Positions 16,357-23,790 of a DNA stretch of 64,000 bases are shown piece after piece. The DNA comes from Antrihabitans stalactiti. Its GTDB lineage: Bacteria > Actinomycetota > Actinomycetes > Mycobacteriales > Mycobacteriaceae. Both the position numbers and the translations under genes were made by a program. How positions within the stretch are numbered: position 1 is the first letter of the stretch; every line of letters begins with the position of its first letter. The notes below the pieces were generated by a model that was not told the DNA's origin, ran no database searches, and saw only the letters and a list, made by a program, of their open reading frames with translations. The DNA lies in contig NZ_VCQU01000007.1 of assembly GCF_012932915.1 (NCBI RefSeq), positions 1-64,000 of the forward strand. Reading direction: 5' to 3'.

Positions 16357-18333
16357 CTACTGGGCCGCGCTGTCCTCGACGACGGCGCGGCTACGGGTGT
16401 GGCGGTAAAGCCACGCGACGACCCCGACGAAGAGGACGACGCCGAGCAACTCGGCCCAGTTCTCGAATCCGGCGCCGACGATACCCAACGGTTGTTCTTG
16501 GCCCGTGCCAGCGACAACTGCCGCGAAAACGACTCCGTACAGGCTTTCGCCGACGATCAGACCGGTTGCCAGCAAAACGCCCAACCGCTTCTTCCGATCG
16601 ACATCCGCACCGGTTCGCTCGGCCCAGGAGTCGTACACGCGGCCAAGAATCGCGCCGATCGGGATGATCAGTGTGAGCGCCATCGGTAGGTACATTCCCA
16701 TCCCCACCGCGAGCGGTGGCAGCCGGAACTTCGATGTCGTCCTGGAGAGCGTCTCGTCGATGGCGATAACCGCGACGCCGATCAGTGCACCCAGTCCGAT
16801 CAGCGCCCAGTTCAGATCACCGCCGAAAACACCTTTCGCGAGCGACGAGATGAGTGCGGCCTGTGGTGCCGCGAGCGCATCCGGCCCCGCCCCGGGCGTC
16901 CCGGCAAATCCGAACGCGGTCTGCATGAGCTGCAGCACCGGCGGGATGATCGCCGAGCCGAACAACACGCCGATGACCAGGGCGACCTGCTGTTTCCACG
17001 GCGTCGACCCGACTAGTTGACCTGTCTTGAGATCCTGCAAGTTGTCGTTCGAAATCGTCGCTACACCGAAAACGATGGCGGCAGTGAAAAGAGTGAACGC
17101 GATCAGCGCGGCCGATTGCGTGGCATCGGCGTCGCCGAACGTCATCCGGATCAACAACGCGGCAATGAGAACGACCAGAATGCCGACCCCGGAGATTGGG
17201 CTGTTCGACGACCCGATGAGCCCGGCCATGTAGCCGCACACAGCGGCGATCACCAGACCGATCAACAACACGAGCACCAGACTGACCGCGATGATGCCCA
17301 GCGAATGACCGTCCAGGGCGGTTCCGTCAACGAAATCCCACAACAAGAGCGCGATCGGTACGAGTGACGCGACGACCACGATCGCCACGTACTGGATCGG
17401 AATATCGCGCTCGGTGACGTCGACGGTCGTCCCCTGTCGACGGTTCTGCGAGGAAAGCAGCGCACCTTTGATACCGGCGATGACGGGGCCGATGATTTTC
17501 AGCAACGTCCAGATCGCTGCGACTGCAATCGCGCCGGCGCCGATGAATCGCACTTCGGTGGAAAAGATCGCAGGAATCACGTCGGCAGCAGGTTCGGAGC
17601 CCACCAATCCCCAACTGCGCACCGGCAACAGCACGCCGTACGAGATGACCAAGCCGACGAGCATTGCGATGCCGACTGTGATGCCCACGAGATGCCCGAC
17701 GCCGATCAACGCGAACGACAGGCTGGCGCCGAACATTGTTCCGCCTGAACCGATTTTGAAGACGTGCGCGAGGGAGTTGCTGATCAACTTGAGCGAAGCC
17801 AGAAACGCAAATGCCGCGGATACGACGCTTCCGAGCGCGATGATCCGCAGACCGTCACGGTTCTCGTCAGCGCCCTGCTGGGTGTCGCCCACCTTCAGGA
17901 CTTCCGCGGCTGCAACACCTTCCGGATACGGCAGATCCGAACCTGTCACCAGAGCGCGTCGCAGCGGAATCGAATACATCACGCCGAGGATGCCGCCGAC
18001 GCCACACACGGCCACTGTGATCCAGTACGGAAAGCCGCTCCACCAACCGATCATCACTAGGCCTGGAAGCACGAAGATGATCGCGGAGAGCGTGCCTGCC
18101 GCGGACGCGATCGTCTGGACGATGTTGTTCTCGACAATGGAGTGATTGCTGAAATAGCGCAGGATGCTCATCGAAATCACGGCTGCGGGAATCGCGGTCG
18201 CGAACGTGAGCCCGACCTTGAGGCCGAGATACACATTTGCTGCGGTGAATACCAGGGTGATCGCGCCGCCGAGAAGAGCACCTCGCAGCGTCAATTCGCG
18301 AACGCTAGACGTTCTGGATTCCGTTGTAGACAT
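16357..18333 (-). CDS. OPT-family oligopeptide/metal-complex transporter
   Basis: A 658-residue integral membrane protein with about 15-16 hydrophobic segments, the normal size of bacterial OPT proteins. Recognisable parts are RELTLRGALLGGAITLVFTAANVYLGLKVGLTFATAIPAAVIS at the N-terminus, DLPYPEGVAAAEVLKVGDT, which is the conserved loop of the family, and LPPLAVGMGMYLPMALTLIIPIGA near the C-terminus. OPT proteins import small peptides or metal chelates driven by protons. The bacterial substrates are poorly known. It stands alone. Confidence 0.9.
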   Translation of the reverse strand: MSTTESRTSSVRELTLRGALLGGAITLVFTAANVYLGLKVGLTFATAIPAAVISMSILRYFSNHSIVENNIVQTIASAAGTLSAIIFVLPGLVMIGWWSGFPYWITVAVCGVGGILGVMYSIPLRRALVTGSDLPYPEGVAAAEVLKVGDTQQGADENRDGLRIIALGSVVSAAFAFLASLKLISNSLAHVFKIGSGGTMFGASLSFALIGVGHLVGITVGIAMLVGLVISYGVLLPVRSWGLVGSEPAADVIPAIFSTEVRFIGAGAIAVAAIWTLLKIIGPVIAGIKGALLSSQNRRQGTTVDVTERDIPIQYVAIVVVASLVPIALLLWDFVDGTALDGHSLGIIAVSLVLVLLIGLVIAAVCGYMAGLIGSSNSPISGVGILVVLIAALLIRMTFGDADATQSAALIAFTLFTAAIVFGVATISNDNLQDLKTGQLVGSTPWKQQVALVIGVLFGSAIIPPVLQLMQTAFGFAGTPGAGPDALAAPQAALISSLAKGVFGGDLNWALIGLGALIGVAVIAIDETLSRTTSKFRLPPLAVGMGMYLPMALTLIIPIGAILGRVYDSWAERTGADVDRKKRLGVLLATGLIVGESLYGVVFAAVVAGTGQEQPLGIVGAGFENWAELLGVVLFVGVVAWLYRHTRSRAVVEDSAAQ

Positions 18334-18433
18334 GTGTTACCCCTTTTACTCCGGCCTCGGGGTGGTCGGCTCAACAAATGTAAGCGTCACATGCTGCTCA
18401 CGAGTCGCAATCACGACATCGGATCCCGGTGTG

Positions 18434-19573
18434 TCACATCCAGGTGACCGTGATGTCGAGTTTCTGCGCGAACCGCTCTAGATGCCGTCCCAGAACGTCT
18501 TTGACGACGGCGAGGGTGTCCGCGGTGGCCGCCTCGGCATTCAGCCGCAGGCCTGACGCGGTGTCCGTGACGGTGCCGAACCCTCCGTCGAAATCGAAGG
18601 TCGACGTCGTGTCGTCGGATTTGACGGCGATTTTGTGCCCGAGGTGGCTACCGAGTTGTTTTCGCCAGCGGCCGGGATTCTCGATTGCCACCTCGGCGGC
18701 ACTGCTGAAGCCGTACAGCCCAGCGAGGGTCGACGGGTTGTCCTTCAGATACTGCCTCAACGACACCGGCGGACGGCCGAGCACAGTTTCGACGGTGTCC
18801 GACACCGACGCGAGCTCCCCCGTCGCGATCGCCTCGTACGAACTGACCCAACCCTCGACAGCCCAGTGCGGCGCACCGTAATGCGCGCGGCTGGCGAAGG
18901 CTTCTTCGCGCGTTTCGGGGACGTAGCTGATGGCGCGTCCGGTTCGTTCGGTGAGAATGCGAGCGGCTTCATCCAGGGTGAAAGCCTCCGGACCTGTGAC
19001 GTCACGGGTTTCGCCGACCAGCAACGTGTTGTCTGCCAGCACCGCGGCGGCGACAGCGGCGATATCGGCGTGCGCAACCGGTGCGAACTTTCCGGTTCCG
19101 GCCGGTCCGCGGATCACGCCGTCAGCGGGATTCACCAGCCCTGGAACATGACTGAGGTAGTTATTGTCCCGCAGGAAGGTGTGATCGACTCCGCTGGACG
19201 CGATGTGCTGTTCGGTGTGCCAATGGTCGCGGGCAAAGGTGAATGTCGCGTCGGGGGCCGCACCTTGGAACGAGATGTAGACGATCCTGCCGACACCCGC
19301 CGCGATCGCGGCGTCGACGGCCGTAATATGTTCTGCGACACGGTTTTCGCTCTCCGTCGCCGAGACGAGGAACAACGTGTCTGCCCCGGCCACCGCTGAC
19401 CCGAAGGCTGCGGCGTCGCCGTACTCGGCAGCCGCGACCACCGCGCCGTCGATCGTTTTCACCCGTGCAGGATTTCGCGCAATCAGCCGCAGACCAATTC
19501 CCCGGGCTGCAAGGTCTGCGGCGACCAGTGAGCCGAGCTGACCGGTCACACCGGTGACAGCGATTGTCGTCAC
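18434..19573 (-). CDS. NmrA-like NAD(P)-binding protein fused to a DUF2218 domain
   Basis: A 379-residue two-domain protein. Residues 1-285 are an atypical short-chain reductase of the NmrA type: the nucleotide loop VTGVTGQLGS at residues 6-15, RNPARV, and the substrate part HWHTEQHIASSGVDHTFLRDNNY through SLRQYLKDNPSTLAGLYG. Residues about 305-379 look like a complete DUF2218 domain: NPGRWRKQLGSHLGHKIAV, TFDFDGGFGTV and KDVLGRHLERFAQKLDITVTW. DUF2218 is normally a free-standing protein of about 95 residues. NmrA-like proteins often sense NAD(P) or reduce quinones. No linker frameshift is visible, so the fusion is read as real. Confidence 0.85.
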   Translation of the reverse strand: MTTIAVTGVTGQLGSLVAADLAARGIGLRLIARNPARVKTIDGAVVAAAEYGDAAAFGSAVAGADTLFLVSATESENRVAEHITAVDAAIAAGVGRIVYISFQGAAPDATFTFARDHWHTEQHIASSGVDHTFLRDNNYLSHVPGLVNPADGVIRGPAGTGKFAPVAHADIAAVAAAVLADNTLLVGETRDVTGPEAFTLDEAARILTERTGRAISYVPETREEAFASRAHYGAPHWAVEGWVSSYEAIATGELASVSDTVETVLGRPPVSLRQYLKDNPSTLAGLYGFSSAAEVAIENPGRWRKQLGSHLGHKIAVKSDDTTSTFDFDGGFGTVTDTASGLRLNAEAATADTLAVVKDVLGRHLERFAQKLDITVTWM

Positions 19574-19635
19574 GATGAAAGTCCTTCCGATGCCGCTGAA
19601 TGACGCAGTGGTTTCAGGCTACGACACCCCTCAGG

Positions 19636-19664
19636 TGTAACCCCGTCTCCTATTACCTAGGGAA
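19636..19664 (+). promoter_or_regulatory. Shared ECF-type promoter motif, copy 3
   Basis: TGTAACC at 19636-19642, then six bases, then CCTAT at 19649-19653. The same arrangement precedes the sigma-factor unit and the cupredoxin unit. It lies about 45 bases before the start of the small secreted protein gene. Confidence 0.55.
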
Positions 19665-19686
19665 GGAATCAACCTAGGAGACAACG

Positions 19687-19857
19687 ATGTTCACGAAATC
19701 GATCCACACCGGACTCGCCCTGCTGGGCGCCACCGCAGCCATTGCTCTCGGCACCTCGACCGCCAACGCGGCTCCCCCGGACGTCGACCCGCCCTGCTTC
19801 TCGCACTACAACCCGTCGTCGGACACCTTCGAGTGGACCTGCGGACTGGGTGCCTGA
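19687..19857 (+). CDS. 56-residue secreted protein, probable ECF-regulon member
   Basis: A very small gene with a good ribosome-binding site (TAGGAGA, 6 bases before the ATG). The product MFTKSIHTGLALLGATAAIA continues through a signal peptide cut near TANAAP (residue 28), leaving a mature peptide of about 28 residues: Pro/Asp-rich with two cysteines (DPPCFSHY and FEWTCGLGA) that could form a loop. Function unknown. The promoter carries the TGTAACC-n6-CCTAT motif shared with the sigma-factor and cupredoxin units, so it is likely co-regulated with them. Short and unmatched, so annotation rests on the signal peptide and start context. Confidence 0.65.
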   Translation: MFTKSIHTGLALLGATAAIALGTSTANAAPPDVDPPCFSHYNPSSDTFEWTCGLGA

Positions 19858-19984
19858 GCGATCCAACAACCACCGTCGTCCCGCAGGGCAATTTGTTCGA
19901 CGCACGGGCAAATTGCGCCTGCGGGATACAAAATGGGGTGCGGGAGTGGCCCAGCCTTGGCCGAGGGGGTCTTTCCGCAAGAAA

Positions 19985-20021
19985 CGGCCGCGCGGGTCTC
20001 CCCTCCGGAGCCGCGCGGCCG
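19985..20021. terminator. Strong GC-rich stem-loop between convergent units
   Basis: CGGCCGCGCGG at 19985-19995 pairs with its complement at 20011-20021 around a 15-base loop. It lies 18 bases after the end of the minus-strand tatA gene and downstream of the plus-strand small secreted gene, so it can end both transcripts. There is no long U tract. Confidence 0.7.
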
Positions 20022-20039
20022 TTCGATACGACCTCCACC

Positions 20040-20201
20040 TCAGGAGGGCGGATCGTCTCGCTGCATCGCCTTGACCTCGCTCGTGAAGATTCGCAACGAC
20101 TGGCCCAAACCCCGTTCCGCAGCAGGGAGTCTCGTCGAACCGAAGAGAACCATGAGGACCACAATCACCAGCGCCCAGTGCCAAGGACTCATACTGCCCA
20201 T
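20040..20201 (-). CDS. tatA: TatA-like Tat translocase subunit (short, 53 residues)
   Basis: A small gene encoding MGSMSPWHWALVIVVLMVLF then GSTRLPAAERGLGQSLRIF and a short tail SEVKAMQRDDPPS. This is the TatA pattern: one transmembrane helix, the FG hinge, and an amphipathic helix with conserved LP, GLG-x-SLRIF and KSEV-like features, closest to mycobacterial TatA. The acidic/Pro-rich C-terminal tail of housekeeping TatA is almost absent. GGAGACGGG precedes the ATG, which lies inside the last codons of tatB (13-base overlap), so translation is coupled. It would form the pore-lining multimer of a Tat system, needing TatC from elsewhere. Confidence 0.85.
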   Translation of the reverse strand: MGSMSPWHWALVIVVLMVLFGSTRLPAAERGLGQSLRIFTSEVKAMQRDDPPS

Positions 20202-20455
20202 TTCCCGTCTCCTTCGTTGTCAGGTTCGGTGAAGACGACGGTCGGAGTGACCTCTGGTATCGACTCACCCAATTCGCTTAATACCGGCTGCAATTCGGCG
20301 TGCAGCTGCTCGCTGATGCCGCTCGCGTAGTCGCGAGCCCGTCGCACGTACTGCAGGGTTTGTCGCACCGCACCAGGGAGGCGCTCCGGGCCGAGAACGA
20401 CGAGCGCGGCGACGATGAGGAGAAACAGTTTGTCCCACCCGATGTTGTTGAACAT
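20189..20455 (-). CDS. tatB: TatB-like Tat translocase subunit
   Basis: An 88-residue protein: MFNNIGWDKLFLLIVAALVV then LGPERLPGAVRQTLQYVRRARDY. The single N-terminal helix starting with N-IGW, the LGPERLP hinge and the following amphipathic helix are the TatB signature. The C-terminal region (SEQLHAELQPVLSELGESIPEV) matches the charged tail but is shorter than in housekeeping TatB. TatB with TatC recognises twin-arginine signals. The start ATG overlaps the stop of the upstream four-TM gene (TGATG) and the end overlaps tatA, so it is the fourth gene of a five-gene coupled operon whose second gene encodes a Tat substrate. Confidence 0.9.
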   Translation of the reverse strand: MFNNIGWDKLFLLIVAALVVLGPERLPGAVRQTLQYVRRARDYASGISEQLHAELQPVLSELGESIPEVTPTVVFTEPDNEGDGKWAV

Positions 20456-20877
20456 CAGGCGACCTCGCGCCTGGACCTGAGCAACCACAACCGGTGCACG
20501 ATGGACACCACAACCAAAGCAACAGTGACGATTTCGGCAATGACGCTGATAGCTGCTTTCGGTGCGGGTTCCCAGCCGATCTCGGTGAAGCCGAAGATCC
20601 CGACAGTGCGCGAGAGCGCGAAGGCCACCAATGCGCCGCCGGCAATTGCGGCCCCGGCGATTCGCAGGGTGAACGGTCCGCCGAGGAGGAGCAGCACCGC
20701 GATCGCAAACGACGCCGCAGCCTGCACGAGGAACGACGGACCGATCATGTGGATATACCGGTAGCCGCCTCGATACAGGTCGTAGTGGACGTAACCGCTG
20801 ATCGCGAGGGACGCGCTGATCCCGGCGCGCAGCAACACATCTGGCCACACTCGGGGAAGGGTCTGCGTCAAAGTCAT
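20455..20877 (-). CDS. Four-TM membrane protein of the cupredoxin-Tat operon
   Basis: A 140-residue integral membrane protein with four helices: LLRAGISASLAISGYVHYDL (about 16-35), MIGPSFLVQAAASFAIAVLL (44-63), IAGAAIAGGALVAFALSRTV (72-91) and ISVIAEIVTVALVVVSIVHR (109-128). His and Tyr residues cluster at the outer ends of helices 1 and 2 (YVHYDLYRGGYRYIHM) and again in IVHRLW. These could bind heme or metal, which is speculation. No family named. Start and stop overlap those of its neighbours (ATGA and TGATG), so it is produced together with the metallophosphoesterase and TatB. Confidence 0.8.
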   Translation of the reverse strand: MTLTQTLPRVWPDVLLRAGISASLAISGYVHYDLYRGGYRYIHMIGPSFLVQAAASFAIAVLLLLGGPFTLRIAGAAIAGGALVAFALSRTVGIFGFTEIGWEPAPKAAISVIAEIVTVALVVVSIVHRLWLLRSRREVA

Positions 20878-21845
20878 TTCAGCACCTGCTCTTTCAGGGC
20901 AAGCATTTGCTGTCCCTTCTGGTAACTGACTTCCCGGATCCCGAGCGCATCGTGCAACTTCCCGGCGGGAAGGACCAGTGGCTTGGGAACCGTGATTCCC
21001 GGCTCACCGGGCTTCGGCAACGCGTACGCGGTGGTGGTGCCGCTGTAGAACGTGATGTTGCCTTCGGTCTTCGTGAACAGTTGGTGGACATGCCCGTTGA
21101 GACACGTCACCGACGCGAAGCGCTTCAGGTAGCTCAGGGCTTGGGTGGCATCGTCTGTGCCCCAACCCCATTGCGGATACATCTCGAACAACGGGATGTG
21201 GCTGAACACGATGATCGGTGTGTCGCTGGACAGTCCCTCGACATCCTTGCGGACGAACTCGAGCTGCTCCTGCCCGAGATGGCCCAGCAGCTTCATGTTC
21301 AACGTATTGACCAGCGCGATGACATGAACGCCTGCGACGTCGAAGCTGTACCAACCGTCTCCACGAGTGCCCTTGCCGAAAGCATCCCGATACCGCTGAC
21401 CGTGATCGTCGGTCGAGTCGTGTTCGCCGGGGACGGTGAAGATGTGTGGTGTATTCAGCCCTTTCATCATCTCCTTCACCTGGTCGAACTGCTCCGGCGT
21501 CGCGAGATGGGTGAGATCACCGGTGTGAATGACGAAGTCGGGTGTGTAACCGAGCGAGTTGACCTGCCCGATCGCCTCGGTGAACGTGTCTGCCACGTTG
21601 GTGTTCGCCGCGCCCTGGAAGCCGATGTGGCTGTCGCTGATCTGGGCGAATCGCAACGTCGGACGCGACGGTGCAGCGCTGCTGACCGGAGTCCCAGCGA
21701 CCTGGGAGATCACCTCTCCCCCAACGATACTCAATCCAACTGCCGCACCGAACCACGCCGTGTGCCGCATCAACTGCCTGCGCGACATCGTGTGCGGGTC
21801 ACGCGGGTCCGTGTGCTCGTTGTGTTCGGACTCGACGGTGCTCAT
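20874..21845 (-). CDS. Tat-exported calcineurin-like metallophosphoesterase
   Basis: A 323-residue protein. Near residue 22 a twin-arginine motif (SRRQLMRHTAWF) is followed by a hydrophobic helix (GAAVGLSIVGG), so it should leave the cell folded. After it come all five metallophosphoesterase blocks: ISDSHIGF, HTGDLTH, VPGEHDS, FSHIPLF and CLNGHVHQLF. Two metal ions are expected at the active site. Related exported enzymes cleave phosphoesters of nucleotides, lipids or wall polymers; the substrate is unknown. It overlaps both neighbours by ATGA, so it is made with the cupredoxin and the four-TM protein, and the same operon supplies TatB and TatA that could export it. Confidence 0.9.
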   Translation of the reverse strand: MSTVESEHNEHTDPRDPHTMSRRQLMRHTAWFGAAVGLSIVGGEVISQVAGTPVSSAAPSRPTLRFAQISDSHIGFQGAANTNVADTFTEAIGQVNSLGYTPDFVIHTGDLTHLATPEQFDQVKEMMKGLNTPHIFTVPGEHDSTDDHGQRYRDAFGKGTRGDGWYSFDVAGVHVIALVNTLNMKLLGHLGQEQLEFVRKDVEGLSSDTPIIVFSHIPLFEMYPQWGWGTDDATQALSYLKRFASVTCLNGHVHQLFTKTEGNITFYSGTTTAYALPKPGEPGITVPKPLVLPAGKLHDALGIREVSYQKGQQMLALKEQVLK

Positions 21846-22333
21846 GGCGTCACCACCACGGTCGCCTGCATGAACGGGTGGATCGAGCAGATGTAGTCGA
21901 ACGTGCCCGCCTCGGTGAATGTGTAGGTGTAGGTGCTGCCTGCACCCATGCCCGGCGAATGGAAGGTGCCGTCGCTGCTGGCCACCGTGTGCGGTTCTTC
22001 GTCTTTGTTGGTCCAGGTCACGGTCGTGCCGACGGGCACGGTGAGTTTGGCCGGCGCGAACGCGAAATTGTCGATGTTCACTGCATTGGCCGCCGCCGGC
22101 GCTGCGGGCGCCTCGGTCGGCGCCGTCATACCTGGCATCCCAGGCATCGACATAGCCGTGGGGCTCATCCCCGGCATCCCGGGCGTCTCCGCACCGGACG
22201 CGAAAGTGAACGACGGCGACGCATCGTCAGCCTGTGATCCGGTGTCGGATCCGCATGCGCTGAACGTCAAAGCCGTAGCAGCGGCGCAGGTCACGGCAAC
22301 GATCGCGTGCCGCCGATCCAGAATCTTTCTCAT
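21842..22333 (-). CDS. Met-rich cupredoxin lipoprotein
   Basis: A 163-residue protein. The signal peptide ends in a lipobox (LTFSACGS, Cys about 27), so it should be lipid-anchored outside the membrane. Residues about 50-72 repeat Met-Pro-Gly-Met units (MPGMSPTAMSMPGMPGM), typical of copper-handling segments. The C-terminal 95 residues are a plastocyanin/azurin-like cupredoxin: VNIDNFAFAPAKLTVPVGTT, with copper ligands His in EEPHTV, Cys in DYICSIH, His in the same motif and Met in HPFM. It could carry electrons or hold copper. First gene of the five-gene unit, about 65 bases after the shared promoter motif. Confidence 0.9.
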   Translation of the reverse strand: MRKILDRRHAIVAVTCAAATALTFSACGSDTGSQADDASPSFTFASGAETPGMPGMSPTAMSMPGMPGMTAPTEAPAAPAAANAVNIDNFAFAPAKLTVPVGTTVTWTNKDEEPHTVASSDGTFHSPGMGAGSTYTYTFTEAGTFDYICSIHPFMQATVVVTP

Positions 22334-22378
22334 GGGTGCAATCTCCGATTCCGTAGTCCTCCCGTCCCACGCGGACGG

Positions 22379-22406
22379 TCATCAACAGATAGGGAGGGGG
22401 GTTACA
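22379..22406 (-). promoter_or_regulatory. Shared ECF-type promoter motif, copy 2
   Basis: On the minus strand TGTAACC (22406-22400), six bases, CCTATC (22393-22388) and GATGA 16 bases after GTAACC. Nearly the same string precedes the sigma-factor gene. It drives the cupredoxin-to-tatA unit. Confidence 0.65.
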
Positions 22407-22411
22407 AACAG

Positions 22412-22457
22412 ACTGTGCGTGAGTTTGGCCCCCAGAGGGGCCAAACTCACGCACAGT
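22412..22457. repeat. Perfect 21-base intergenic palindrome
   Basis: ACTGTGCGTGAGTTTGGCCCC at 22412-22432 has its exact complement at 22437-22457, with a 4-base loop. It lies 11 bases after the stop of the Rieske gene and 6 bases before the next promoter motif, so it probably separates the two transcription units. Its CGTGAGT core recurs in the palindrome at 28575-28618. Confidence 0.85.
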
Positions 22458-22468
22458 TGTTGGGCGGG

Positions 22469-23173
22469 TCAGGCGGGTTCGGTTGGCGCGAAAACCTCGA
22501 TGGTGCCGTCGTTTTCGCGGATCTGCAATTTCGGCAACGGCGCCGGACTGATCGGCAGCTGGTGGGTGAGCACCTCGCCCGCAGTGGAGAAGGAGGTCGA
22601 ATGGCACGGGCAGCGCAATTTGTCGGCTGGAGCGTCCAGCCACAACTTGCAGCCCTGATGCGTGCAGACCCCCGACACCGCGGTCGGTTGCCCGTCGACT
22701 CGACGCACGAATCCGCTGATCGTGCCGACGTTGAAGGCAACGGTCGCTCCGTTCGGAACGTCCGCACTAGCGGCTATCGCGCGCCACGCTCCGGTGGTCG
22801 GTTCCAGCGTTCCCTGCGAGAGGACGGGCGTCTGCTTGTCGGCCGCATTTCCGCGGACGATCGTGTTGTCGACAACCGCGCCGACTGCGGCCGCGGCAGC
22901 TGCGACCGATCCGCCGATGAGGACCGTCCGGCGCGTCGTCGAAGGTCCTGTCTTCCGCGCATCGTCGGGGGAAGGATCATCGATCTCGGCAGCGAGACGC
23001 TGCTGGAGGTCGGTGAGAAACGATTCGCTCGGCGTGTCCGCGCCGAGGCGTCCCGCGCGTAACGTGATCGCGGCGCGCATCTCCTCGGCCTCGGCCTCAT
23101 CGGGACGGAACGACCGTGCCCGCCGTCCAGCCAGCAGATCTTCGACGTATCGCCGTACTTCCCTTCGGGTCAC
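22469..23173 (-). CDS. Membrane Rieske protein with anti-sigma-like cytoplasmic extension
   Basis: A 234-residue protein. Residues 1-80 are soluble and charged (TRREVRRYVEDLLAGRR, RPDEAEAEEMRAAI). A membrane segment at about 81-105 is preceded by RR (TTRRTVLIGGSVAAAAAAVG), which is also a Tat-type signal anchor. The C-terminal 120 residues are a Rieske domain with both boxes complete (CTHQGC and CPCHSTSF), so a 2Fe-2S cluster is expected outside the membrane. The gene overlaps the ECF sigma gene by ATGA, the usual place of an anti-sigma factor. I infer a redox-sensing anti-sigma role for the N-terminal extension. No zinc-finger HxxxCxxC motif is present, so this remains a hypothesis. Confidence 0.8.
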   Translation of the reverse strand: MTRREVRRYVEDLLAGRRARSFRPDEAEAEEMRAAITLRAGRLGADTPSESFLTDLQQRLAAEIDDPSPDDARKTGPSTTRRTVLIGGSVAAAAAAVGAVVDNTIVRGNAADKQTPVLSQGTLEPTTGAWRAIAASADVPNGATVAFNVGTISGFVRRVDGQPTAVSGVCTHQGCKLWLDAPADKLRCPCHSTSFSTAGEVLTHQLPISPAPLPKLQIRENDGTIEVFAPTEPA

Positions 23174-23748
23174 TTCGCACCTCCTTCAGGCAACTGTGCC
23201 GCCATCTGCAACGCCCGGTGTTGCAATACTTTCGCATTCGCGACGCTGACTCCCAGGTCACTTGCGGAATCGTTCACCGAAAGTCCATGCAGAAACCGTA
23301 GCTCCAGAATGCGTCGGTATCGGTCAGGAAGCCGATTCAGCAGCGTGTGCGCTCGACTCACCGCCGTCGTGTTCGCCACCGATTCTTCAGCAACTTCGGC
23401 TGGGACGTCGTCATCGATGGTCGTGATCTCGCGGCCCATCCGGGTGCGCCAGTAGCCGGCCAGCACGGTCCGTGCGGTCGCGCGCAAATATGCGCGAACC
23501 TCCCCCACGCTCGCCGACACTCGCAATGGTCGTAGCGCTGCCATGAATACCTCGGTGGTCAGGTCCTCCGCGTCCGGGCGGTTACCGACCTTCGAGAACA
23601 TCAGTCCGTACACCCAGCCGACGTTGTCTCGATACAGTGCGTCCCAGTCGGGGTAGGTGTCATCGGACACCAGCCGCAACTCCCGCCGCACTTTCGGATC
23701 TCGACCATCGCCGCTGTGCCGGGGCCCGGATTCCGGCCGTCCCGTCAT
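23170..23748 (-). CDS. ECF (group IV) sigma-70 factor
   Basis: A 192-residue sigma factor. Region 2 is YRDNVGWVYGLMFSKVGNRPDAEDLTTEVFMAAL (about residues 39-72) and region 4 is LLNRLPDRYRRILELRFLHGLSVNDSASDLGVSVANAKVLQHRAL (about 137-181). Regions 1.1 and 3 are absent, as in ECF factors. It directs RNA polymerase to a small regulon. Its own promoter and two neighbouring units share a TGTAACC-n6-CCTAT motif, so autoregulation and control of the Tat/cupredoxin genes are likely. It overlaps the Rieske gene by 4 bases and heads the unit. Confidence 0.92.
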   Translation of the reverse strand: MTGRPESGPRHSGDGRDPKVRRELRLVSDDTYPDWDALYRDNVGWVYGLMFSKVGNRPDAEDLTTEVFMAALRPLRVSASVGEVRAYLRATARTVLAGYWRTRMGREITTIDDDVPAEVAEESVANTTAVSRAHTLLNRLPDRYRRILELRFLHGLSVNDSASDLGVSVANAKVLQHRALQMAAQLPEGGAK

Positions 23749-23790
23749 TGACTCTTGCCTTCCGACTCTGCCGCCGACGCATCGCCACGC

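Noticed and set aside
19860-19984. Extension of the 56-residue secreted protein by a frameshift into GNLFDARANCACG
   Set aside because: The adjacent frame looks mildly protein-like, but it has no start of its own and the secreted gene ends cleanly. A frameshift is possible but not shown.
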